Assembly (NCBI RefSeq): GCF_043633585.1
Contig: NZ_CP141832.1
Coordinates: 310,001 to 374,000, forward strand
DNA from: Lacrimispora sinapis
GTDB lineage: Bacteria; Bacillota; Clostridia; Lachnospirales; Lachnospiraceae
Direction: 5' to 3'
Length of the DNA stretch: 64,000 nucleotides
The notes under the pieces are model-generated. The model was not told the DNA's origin. It saw only the letters and a program-made list of their open reading frames with translations, and did not search any database. This document shows, in pieces, positions 16,839 to 24,534 of this stretch. Within the stretch, counting starts at the first letter, position 1; the number at the start of each line of letters is the position of its first letter. A program made the translations under genes and the position numbers.

Positions 16839-17963
16839 ATGAATCGAAGAATCTCAGGCATGCTTCTTGGAGTACTATTAGCGGTATCATCCATTGCCGG
16901 ATGCAGCAGCTCCCAGACAGACGCAACAACAGCAAAAGAAGAAGCAAACACGGAAAAACCTGGGGGAGTGGGGAAGGTAGGTGTTGCAATGCCCACCCAG
17001 TCTTCCGAGCGGTGGATCAATGACGGTGCCAACATGAAGAAGCAGCTGGAAGCGCTGGGCTATGAAGTGGATCTTCAGTACGCAGAAGATGATGTTCAAA
17101 TGCAGGTATCCCAGATTGAAAATATGATTGCTTCCGGTGTAAATTGCCTGGTCATTGCCTCCATTGATTCTTCCGCACTTGTAAATGTGGAGGAACAGGC
17201 GAAGAATGCCGGGATACCGATCATTGCCTATGACCGTCTTCTCATGGATACCGATGCTGTTTCCTATTATGCGACCTTTGATAACAAGGGAGTGGGAACT
17301 GCCATTGGGGAATACATAAAAGAGAAGAAGCAGCTGGATCAGGCAAAAGCCGAAGGAAAATCCTATACCATTGAATTCTTCATGGGCTCCCCGGATGATA
17401 ACAATGCACTGTTTTTATACAACGGCCTGATGGAGGTCTTAAAACCATATCTGGATGACGGGACACTGGTCTGTGAATCCGGGCGTACATCCTTTGAGGA
17501 TACCTGTATTTTACGGTGGTCTCAGGAAACCGCCCAGCAAAACTGTGAAAACTATCTGACCGGATTTTACTCAGACAGGAAACTGGATATCTGTGCTACT
17601 GCGTTAGACGGATTTGCCTATGGCTGTAAATCAGCACTGGAAGGGGCAGGCTATAAGCTGGGAGAAGACTGGCCCCTTATTACAGGTCAGGACGCGGAGC
17701 TTATGGCGGTTAAAAACATCATTTCCGGATATCAGACCATGTCTATTTACAAAGACACCAGACTTTTGGCTGAAAAGTGCGTAAAGATGGTTCAGGCGGT
17801 GCTGGAAGGAACAGAACCGGAGATCAATGATACTGAGCAGTACAACAACGGAAAAATCATTGTTCCGGCCTACCTTTGCACTCCGGTAGCGGTCGATAAA
17901 GACAATTACCAAAAGATTGTCGTGGAAGGCGGCTATTACACGGAAGAACAGCTGTCGCAGTAA
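16839..17963 (+). CDS. chvE: Multiple-monosaccharide ABC transporter, sugar-binding lipoprotein
   Basis: 374 residues. Lipoprotein signal with lipobox SIAGC, then a periplasmic-binding-protein type 1 fold (KVGVAMPTQSSERWINDGAN; GVNCLVIASIDSSALVNVEE; NKGVGTAIGEYI; GQDAELMAVKNIISGYQTM). It resembles ChvE/XylF-type proteins, which bind aldopentoses and aldohexoses. GGAGGG precedes the ATG. It heads a three-gene operon with ATPase and permease in the order typical of ChvE-MmsA-MmsB systems. The exact sugar is not readable; xylose, arabinose, glucose and galactose are usual for the family. Confidence 0.88.
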   Translation: MNRRISGMLLGVLLAVSSIAGCSSSQTDATTAKEEANTEKPGGVGKVGVAMPTQSSERWINDGANMKKQLEALGYEVDLQYAEDDVQMQVSQIENMIASGVNCLVIASIDSSALVNVEEQAKNAGIPIIAYDRLLMDTDAVSYYATFDNKGVGTAIGEYIKEKKQLDQAKAEGKSYTIEFFMGSPDDNNALFLYNGLMEVLKPYLDDGTLVCESGRTSFEDTCILRWSQETAQQNCENYLTGFYSDRKLDICATALDGFAYGCKSALEGAGYKLGEDWPLITGQDAELMAVKNIISGYQTMSIYKDTRLLAEKCVKMVQAVLEGTEPEINDTEQYNNGKIIVPAYLCTPVAVDKDNYQKIVVEGGYYTEEQLSQ

Positions 17964-18042
17964 CAGGAAATGACATGACAGGCGGCGGGAAGAATGCCGC
18001 CTGTTTTTCCGTATCAGGAGGGTAAGAAAAGGAGCTGGGGAG

Positions 18043-19590
18043 ATGTCCGGATACATTTTGGAGATGAATCACATCACCAAAGAATTCTATGGAGTCAAGG
18101 CTTTAGAAGATGTGAACATCAGGGTAAAAAGAGGAGAAATCCATGCCCTGTGCGGGGAAAACGGAGCCGGAAAATCCACACTGATGAATATACTCTCAGG
18201 AGTCTATCCTTACGGCTCCTATAACGGAGATGTAATATACAAAGAAAATACATGCCAGTTTCATAATATAAAACAAAGCGAAGCAAAAGGAATCGTAATT
18301 ATCCACCAGGAGCTGGCTTTGAGCCCCTGCCTATCCGTTGCGGAAAATGTGTTCCTGGGAAATGAACAACAATGGATAAAAGGCGTGGTGGACTGGACCA
18401 GAACGCATAAAAAGGCCCGGGAAGTGCTTCAAAAGGTAGGGCTTGAACATGAAGATCTAAACGCTCCGGTCAATCGCCTGGGCGTGGGGAAGCAGCAGCT
18501 GATCGAGATTGCAAGGGCTATGGCAAAGCAGGTGGAGCTTCTCATTTTGGATGAGCCCACGGCGGCCCTGAATGATGAAGAAAGCAAACGGCTTCTGGGC
18601 ATCCTGCTGGATTTAAAAAAGCATGGGATCACCTGCATCATGATTTCCCATAAGTTAAATGAGATCAGCGAAGTGGCGGATTCCATTACGGTAATCCGGG
18701 ACGGAAAAACCATTGAAACTTTAAAAAAGGGAACCGATGAAATCAGTGAGGACCGGATTATCAAAGGCATGGTGGGCAGGGAACTGAAAAACCGTTATCC
18801 CGAAAGAATCTGTAAGACCGGCAATAAAATCTTTGAGGTGGAGAACTGGAACGTCTGGCATCCGGAGGACTTAAAGCGTCAGGTAATCAGGGATATTTCT
18901 TTTTATGTGCGAGCAGGGGAAGTGGTAGGATTTGCAGGACTTATGGGGGCAGGCCGTACAGAGCTTGCCATGAGCCTTTTCGGACGGTCCTACGGGCAGA
19001 AAATAACCGGTGTCATTAGAATCAATGGAAAACAGGTACTGATCCGCAATGTCCAGGAAGCCATCAACCATAAACTTGCCTATGTTTCAGAAGACCGGAA
19101 AAATTATGGACTCATTTTAAACGACAGCGTCAGGGCAAACATGACCTTGGCAGCCCTGCCAAGGTTTTTTTCCAAAAAAGGAATTGTGGATAAAAACAGG
19201 GAAATTCTTGCCGCAGAGGAATATAAAAAGAAAATCAATGTAAAAGCAGCTTCCATCAACCAAACGGTCAGCTCTCTTTCCGGCGGAAACCAGCAAAAAG
19301 TAGTTCTTGCAAAGTGGATGCTGACTCAGCCGGATGTGCTCATTTTAGATGAACCCACCCGCGGCATCGACATTGGGGCAAAGTATGAGATTTACTGCGT
19401 GATTAACGATCTGGCCAAGGCGGGGAAAGCGGTTATCGTGATTTCTTCCGAGCTTTTAGAGGTCATGGGAACCTGTGACCGGATCTACGTCATGAGGGAA
19501 GGCCGTATTGCCGGAGAATTATCTCAAAAAGAGGCCACGCAGGAAAAGATCATGAAGTGTATCATGGCAGACAGCGGAAAGGAAGCGTAG
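18043..19590 (+). CDS. mmsA: Multiple-monosaccharide ABC transporter, double ATPase
   Basis: 515 residues with two ABC domains. Domain 1: Walker A GENGAGKST (about 40-48), signature near LGVGKQQLIEIARAMA, Walker B LLILDEPTAAL. Domain 2: degenerate Walker A GLMGAGRTE (about 305), signature SLSGGNQQKVVLAKW, Walker B VLILDEPTRG. The loss of Lys in the second Walker A is normal for this sugar-importer family (RbsA/XylG/GguA). The start follows AGCTGGGGAG. Couples ATP hydrolysis to sugar import with its neighbours. Confidence 0.92.
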   Translation: MSGYILEMNHITKEFYGVKALEDVNIRVKRGEIHALCGENGAGKSTLMNILSGVYPYGSYNGDVIYKENTCQFHNIKQSEAKGIVIIHQELALSPCLSVAENVFLGNEQQWIKGVVDWTRTHKKAREVLQKVGLEHEDLNAPVNRLGVGKQQLIEIARAMAKQVELLILDEPTAALNDEESKRLLGILLDLKKHGITCIMISHKLNEISEVADSITVIRDGKTIETLKKGTDEISEDRIIKGMVGRELKNRYPERICKTGNKIFEVENWNVWHPEDLKRQVIRDISFYVRAGEVVGFAGLMGAGRTELAMSLFGRSYGQKITGVIRINGKQVLIRNVQEAINHKLAYVSEDRKNYGLILNDSVRANMTLAALPRFFSKKGIVDKNREILAAEEYKKKINVKAASINQTVSSLSGGNQQKVVLAKWMLTQPDVLILDEPTRGIDIGAKYEIYCVINDLAKAGKAVIVISSELLEVMGTCDRIYVMREGRIAGELSQKEATQEKIMKCIMADSGKEA

Positions 19591-19592
19591 AC

Positions 19593-20759
19593 ATGGAAAA
19601 AAAGAGAACAGTCAATCTCAATATGAAAGAATACGGAATGGTTCTGGCTCTCATTGCGGTATTCCTTATATTTGCGGCAATGACAGGAGGGAAAAACATG
19701 TCCCCTGCCAACATCAACAACTTGATCATGCAAAACAGCTATATCGTGATCCTTGCAGTAGGGATGCTTTTGTGCGTGCTCACAGGAAATATTGATCTTG
19801 GGGTAGGCTCCATTGTTGCAGTCAGCGGTGCGGCTGTGGGAATTATGATCGTGGACTATAAAACCAGCATGTGGGCAGCCATTGCAGCCGCCCTGGTTAT
19901 TGGAACCTTATCCGGAATGTTTGTAGGGTTCTTTGTTTCCAAGCTATCCATTCCTCCCTTTATAGTGACCCTGGCGACCATGCTCATGGGAAGAGGGCTT
20001 ACCTATACGCTTTTGAAAGCCCAGACCAAAGGGCCTCTTCCTTCCGATTATACATACATAGGGGCCGGTTTTCTTCCCACCGTCAAGATTCCCTTTGGAG
20101 GAGGTTCCATCGACTTAATCTCCATCGGGGCGGCATTGATTGCCGCTGCCCTTATTATTTTTTTTGAATTCAGAAGTATTATGACCAGAAAGAAATATGG
20201 CCTTCCCGTTATTCCCCTCTGGCAGAGCGCAGTCAAAACCGGAGTCATTCTTTTAATCGTCGGCTTCTTCTTTTATAAGCTGTCCCGGTATAACGGAATC
20301 CCGTTTGTACTGGTCATTATGGGAGTGCTGGTGGCGCTGTATCATTTTATTACCAGCAGGACCGTTGCAGGCCGACAGATTTATGCCCTGGGAGGAAACG
20401 CAAAAGCAGCAAGGCTCTCCGGGATTAATACGGACCGGGTATATTTCTGGGTGTACACCAATATGGGCATTTTATGTGCCATTGCCGGAATCGTTTTATC
20501 CGCCCGCAATGCTTCCGCAACGCCCAAAGCCGGAGACCAGTTTGAAATGGATGCCATTGCCGCCTGCTATATCGGAGGTGCTGCAACCACGGGAGGAATC
20601 GGTACCATCATCGGAGCCGTGGTGGGTGCGTTTATCATGGGGATTTTAAACAATGGAATGTCCCTTTATGGCTGGTCAACGGATATTCAGAAAATCGTAA
20701 AAGGCGCTGTCCTTCTGGGTGCGGTCACCGTAGACTTGTTATCAAAACGGAAAAAATAA
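19593..20759 (+). CDS. mmsB: Multiple-monosaccharide ABC transporter, permease
   Basis: 388 residues, about ten hydrophobic helices, BPD_transp_2 family. Recognisable: NSYIVILAVGMLLCVLTGNI, IPPFIVTLATMLMGRGLTY, YALGGNAKAARLSGINTDRV (coupling region) and AACYIGGAATTGGIGTIIGA. ATG 19593 lies three bases after the ATPase stop with AAAGGAAG upstream; the longer frame from 19557 only overlaps the ATPase gene. Operon end; I find no clear terminator hairpin with T-run directly after it. Confidence 0.92.
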   Translation: MEKKRTVNLNMKEYGMVLALIAVFLIFAAMTGGKNMSPANINNLIMQNSYIVILAVGMLLCVLTGNIDLGVGSIVAVSGAAVGIMIVDYKTSMWAAIAAALVIGTLSGMFVGFFVSKLSIPPFIVTLATMLMGRGLTYTLLKAQTKGPLPSDYTYIGAGFLPTVKIPFGGGSIDLISIGAALIAAALIIFFEFRSIMTRKKYGLPVIPLWQSAVKTGVILLIVGFFFYKLSRYNGIPFVLVIMGVLVALYHFITSRTVAGRQIYALGGNAKAARLSGINTDRVYFWVYTNMGILCAIAGIVLSARNASATPKAGDQFEMDAIAACYIGGAATTGGIGTIIGAVVGAFIMGILNNGMSLYGWSTDIQKIVKGAVLLGAVTVDLLSKRKK

Positions 20760-20890
20760 CCTAAAAACAGTGAGGGCGGCATATCATTTTTCCCTCCTCT
20801 GTAAAGAGAGGGGAGTCCGTCCGGTTTCAGCAGCCAAAACTTCCTCTATAAGGAGAAAACCCCTGTATTTACCAAAAAAATGCTTAATTT

Positions 20891-20945
20891 TTTACATTGC
20901 CTTTACTGTAATCTGATAACAGGAATTCTTTATTTCCATTATAAT
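20891..20945 (+). promoter_or_regulatory. Possible weak Pho box and -10 upstream of the PhoH-family gene
   Basis: TTTACA (20891-20896) and TTTACT (20902-20907) are spaced exactly 11 bases apart, the period of PhoP-type direct repeats. A TATAAT follows at 20940-20945 with no -35, as in activator-dependent promoters. Only two repeats are seen, so this is weaker than the pstS site. Confidence 0.35.
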
Positions 20946-20992
20946 CAGAATTACAAAAACTGTATTTCTGGAAAGGAAAAGGAATCCTCTAA

Positions 20993-22354
20993 ATGATAAA
21001 AACCTATGTTGTGGATACGAATGTACTGATTCAGGCTCCTGACTCCCTGTATTGTTTTGATGACAATCAGGTGGTGCTTCCGGTAGTGGTTTTGGAAGAA
21101 TTGGATCATTTGAAAAAGGCAGAAGGTGAAAAGGGAGCCAATGCCAGAGCGGCAATCAGGATTTTGGAGCAGCTTCGCCAAAAAGGGGATCTGTTATCCG
21201 GTGTGAAACTGGAGCATGGAGGGACTCTACGGATCGAAAAGAACTGCATCGACGTGGAACTTCCGCCCGATCTGCCGGATGATAAGATGGATAACCGTAT
21301 ATTAAAGGTCTGCAAAGGGCTTTCCGGTGAAGTGGTTCTTGTGACCAAGGATATTCTGCTGAGAATCAAAGCACAGATCATCGGGGTCAGGGCAGAGGAT
21401 TTTACAACCGAGCAGGTGCCGGAGCGGGAGGAACAGTATTCCGGCAGAACCGAAGTCTATGTGCCGGAGGAGGGGGTTAAGGAATTTAAGAAAAAAGGGA
21501 TTTCATCGGAATGTGTTTATATAATGGACGAAGCCGGAGAACGGAAGATACCAAAGCTGCAGCAAAATGAATTTGTGATTTTAAAAGCAGACCAGTCCAC
21601 GAAAAAGACGGTCCTTGGAAGGGTCAGCGGCAGCAGGATCGTCCCTCTTGAATATGTGAAGCATAAGCCCTATGGCATATCTCCCAGGAATGCAGGACAG
21701 TATTTCCTGCAGGAAGCCTTGATGCAGCCGGCGGAGGCCGCGCCCCTGGTGATCGTAAAAGGTATGGCGGGAACTGCAAAAACCTTCTATTCACTTGCCG
21801 TAGGCTTGGAGAAGCTTTTAAACAACCCGACAGGGGAATACCGCCGGATCATTGTCAGCCGACCCAATGCCCAATTTGATTCTGATATCGGATTTCTTCC
21901 GGGAAGCGAACAGGAAAAAATTTCTCCCCTGATGCGTCCGGTCATTGATAACCTGGAACAGCTCATTGATTCCAGCGAAGAGAAACGGTATGAGAAAGAA
22001 GAGGAACTGGCGGGAAAAATAGATGAGATTTTCGACCGGGGATTGATAAAGACTGAGGCTTTGAATTATATCAGGGGACGCTCCATTGCACAGACCTATT
22101 TAATCATTGATGAAGCACAGAATATGACGCCGAATCAGGTAAAGGGGATCATCACCCGTGCCGGAAAGGGAACCAAAATTATTCTTCTAGGAGATCCCAA
22201 CCAGATTGACCGCCCCTTTTTAGATGAAAGGACCAATGGTCTCAGCTATGCGGCAGAGCATATGAAGGGAAGTCCTTTGTGCTGGCAAATCACCCTGACC
22301 GCAGAGGAATGTGAACGTTCCTTACTGGCCATGGATGCGGGAAAGAGACTGTAG
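20993..22354 (+). CDS. PIN-PhoH fusion protein (YlaK-type)
   Basis: 453 residues. N-terminal PIN ribonuclease-like domain (about 1-140) with conserved acids in VVDTNVLIQAPDSL, VLEELDHLKK and VTKDILLRIKA. C-terminal PhoH ATPase (about 235-450) with Walker A GMAGTAKT (Ala where most have Gly before Lys), Walker B YLIIDEAQNMTPNQVKG, and GDPNQIDRPFLD sensor region. PhoH ATPases are RNA helicase-like; PIN-PhoH proteins unwind and cleave RNA in the cases studied. A possible Pho box lies upstream. Ends at a strong hairpin. Confidence 0.92.
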   Translation: MIKTYVVDTNVLIQAPDSLYCFDDNQVVLPVVVLEELDHLKKAEGEKGANARAAIRILEQLRQKGDLLSGVKLEHGGTLRIEKNCIDVELPPDLPDDKMDNRILKVCKGLSGEVVLVTKDILLRIKAQIIGVRAEDFTTEQVPEREEQYSGRTEVYVPEEGVKEFKKKGISSECVYIMDEAGERKIPKLQQNEFVILKADQSTKKTVLGRVSGSRIVPLEYVKHKPYGISPRNAGQYFLQEALMQPAEAAPLVIVKGMAGTAKTFYSLAVGLEKLLNNPTGEYRRIIVSRPNAQFDSDIGFLPGSEQEKISPLMRPVIDNLEQLIDSSEEKRYEKEEELAGKIDEIFDRGLIKTEALNYIRGRSIAQTYLIIDEAQNMTPNQVKGIITRAGKGTKIILLGDPNQIDRPFLDERTNGLSYAAEHMKGSPLCWQITLTAEECERSLLAMDAGKRL

Positions 22355-22360
22355 GAAATA

Positions 22361-22390
22361 CAAAGGGTGCCGCGTTTTGCGGCACCCTTT
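22361..22390. terminator. Bidirectional terminator between phoH-family gene and histidine kinase
   Basis: AAAGGGTGCCGC (22361-22372) pairs perfectly with GCGGCACCCTTT, loop of five or six bases, with T and A runs on the outer sides. It sits between two convergent genes and can stop both. Confidence 0.85.
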
Positions 22391-22396
22391 TGGCTG

Positions 22397-23803
22397 CTAT
22401 AAATTCGTGGATTTGGGAAGGCTGAAGATAAATTCCGACCCCACGCCCTCCGTGCTGATCACATCAATGTTCTCTCCATGAGACTGAATGACCTCCCGGA
22501 CAATGGCAAGTCCCAGGCCGGTTCCCTTTTTGTCCTTGCCTCTGGAAACATCTGTTTTGTAAAACCGTTCCCAGATCTTTTTGATGCTGTCCTTTGGGAT
22601 GCCCACGCCCTTGTCTTTGATGGATACAAAAATCTTCTCATATTTCCCAGAAGCCTGAATGTAGATGGTGGAATCCGGATAACTGAATTTAATGGCATTG
22701 TCAATCAGATTATAAAGAACCTGCTGGATCTTTCCAAGGTCTGCATAAACCATCTGAATGCTGTCAGAAAATGTTAAGTCAAAGGTGATGCTCTTTTCTC
22801 TGCAGGTACCTTCAAAAGAAGCCGCAGTGTCCTTGATTACCCGGTTAATATCAAAATTGGTGCGGTTTAGATATCCCTTGCTGTCCAGGGAGTTAAGCGT
22901 CAGCATGCCCTGTGTCAGCTTGTTTAACCGTTCGGTCTCAGAAATCACCCGGTTTAAGTATTTCTCCTGCATCTCCGGCGGTATGGTCCCGTCTAAGATG
23001 GCTTCCAAATATCCCTTGATGGAAGTCAGGGGAGACCGGAAATCATGGGAAACATTGGCAATAAAGTTCTTTTGGTATTCCTCCATTTTCCCCAGCTCGC
23101 TTGACATGTAATTCAACGTAGCCGCCAGATAGCCCATCTCATCTCTGGTATTTACCCCGATATGATGGGATAAATTTCCCTGGGCGTATTCGTTGGCACC
23201 CGCTGTGATCTTCTTTAATGGAACATACACGTTTTTCGTAAATACAAGAAGAATGATCAGGGACAGGCCGAAAATTACGGCTGCACTGATGTAAACGATG
23301 TTTAAAATGCCGTCTCTCTCCCTTTGCAGAAACGATAAGGGAAGATGGATCACCACATACCCATAGGTGGTATAATTTCCTGTAATCGGCGCATGGACGC
23401 TTAACACGTCATAGGAAAACTGGTTGTAGTATTTGCCGATAGTATAGGATTTGTTTCCCATGGAAGTGGGATCAAAGTTATCAATACTCCTGCCCTTCTT
23501 ATCAGCGTTTTCGCTGTCGGCAACGATTTTTCCCTGGCGTTCCACGATCCATATCTGGGCGTTTAAATACCTTGCCTCTTTTTCCAGCTCCGGATAGGAG
23601 GCAGAAGCATTTATATTCTTTCCGTGGTACATGCTGCTGTAGGAGGAAGCAATCTCATTGGCTTCATCGTACAGGCTTTCGGAATGCTGTTTCAGTAAGT
23701 ACTGGTTTGTTATTTCCGAAGAAAAGGTCGCAATGGTGATAAACCCAAGGAGTCCGAACAGAAGATAGCCCAGAATAAACTTGGTATAGAGAGAATGTGT
23801 CAT
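22397..23803 (-). CDS. Membrane sensor histidine kinase
   Basis: 468 residues. Transmembrane helices at about 8-30 and 162-185 flank an extracellular sensor domain; then HAMP (VYVPLKKITAGANEYAQGNL), HisKA with phospho-acceptor H253 in NVSHDFRSPLTS, and HATPase with N-box LIDNAIKFS, G1 DKGVGIPKD and G2 GTGLGLAIV. Ribosome-binding site AGGTGAAG lies within the end of the response-regulator gene, which directly precedes it, so the two form a standard pair. The layout is close to WalK/ResE/PhoR kinases without PAS; the signal is unknown. Confidence 0.92.
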   Translation of the reverse strand: MTHSLYTKFILGYLLFGLLGFITIATFSSEITNQYLLKQHSESLYDEANEIASSYSSMYHGKNINASASYPELEKEARYLNAQIWIVERQGKIVADSENADKKGRSIDNFDPTSMGNKSYTIGKYYNQFSYDVLSVHAPITGNYTTYGYVVIHLPLSFLQRERDGILNIVYISAAVIFGLSLIILLVFTKNVYVPLKKITAGANEYAQGNLSHHIGVNTRDEMGYLAATLNYMSSELGKMEEYQKNFIANVSHDFRSPLTSIKGYLEAILDGTIPPEMQEKYLNRVISETERLNKLTQGMLTLNSLDSKGYLNRTNFDINRVIKDTAASFEGTCREKSITFDLTFSDSIQMVYADLGKIQQVLYNLIDNAIKFSYPDSTIYIQASGKYEKIFVSIKDKGVGIPKDSIKKIWERFYKTDVSRGKDKKGTGLGLAIVREVIQSHGENIDVISTEGVGSEFIFSLPKSTNL

Positions 23804-24514
23804 TTAACGCTTCACCTCAAACTTGTAACCGATCCCCCAAACCGTAGTCAGCGCCCACGCGGCGTGATCCTTGATTTTTTCCCGCAGGCGTTTGATGTGG
23901 ACATCTACCGTTCTGGTATCTCCGATATATTCGTATCCCCAGATATGATCCAGCAGCTGTTCCCTGGTAAATACCTGGTTGGGAGAGGAGGCTAAAAAGT
24001 ATAAAAGCTCCAGCTCCTTTGGCGGCATCTCAATGGAATGACCCATATAAATAACGGAATAGTTGGTTAAATTGACAATCAGATCCGGATATTCCACATA
24101 ATCTCCCTGCTGGTCCGTATGGGCATCGCTCTTAGAAGGAATGGCCTGGTAACGTCTCAGGACCGCCTTTACACGAGCCACCAGCTCCTTGGAGTCAAAT
24201 GGCTTGATCATATAGTCATCAGCACCCAGCTCCAGGCCCAGAACCTTATCAAACACTTCGCCTTTTGCCGACAGCATGATGATGGGGATCTGGGATAAGG
24301 AACGGATCTTCTGGCAGACCTGATAGCCGTCCATACCAGGCAGCATCAGATCCAGTAAAACCAGATGTGGCTTAAATGACGGAAATACCCGGAGTGCCTC
24401 TTCCCCATCCCCGACGATCTCTGTGTCATAGCATTCTTTTATTAAATATAAGGAGATTAATTCAGCGATGTTGCTGTCATCATCTACGATCAATATCCGC
24501 TGTTTCTCTGCCAT
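23804..24514 (-). CDS. OmpR-family response regulator
   Basis: 236 residues from ATG 24514. Receiver domain: acidic pair DDDSN, phospho-acceptor Asp in LLDLMLPGMDG, Thr/Ser in MLSAKG, Lys in IKPFDSKEL. C-terminal winged helix (about 140-235) with VFTREQLLDHIWGYEYIGD and RTVDVHIKRLREKI. The open frame extends seven codons further to ATG 24535, which overlaps the mutS2 stop, but only ATG 24514 has a GGAG six bases upstream. Partner of the adjacent histidine kinase; co-transcribed with mutS2 above it. Confidence 0.92.
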   Translation of the reverse strand: MAEKQRILIVDDDSNIAELISLYLIKECYDTEIVGDGEEALRVFPSFKPHLVLLDLMLPGMDGYQVCQKIRSLSQIPIIMLSAKGEVFDKVLGLELGADDYMIKPFDSKELVARVKAVLRRYQAIPSKSDAHTDQQGDYVEYPDLIVNLTNYSVIYMGHSIEMPPKELELLYFLASSPNQVFTREQLLDHIWGYEYIGDTRTVDVHIKRLREKIKDHAAWALTTVWGIGYKFEVKR

Positions 24515-24534
24515 AATAGACTCCATTTCTAACA

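Noticed and set aside
20760..20830. Terminator after the sugar permease
   Set aside because: Short GAGGG/CCCTC complementarity exists but there is no compact stem with a T-run.
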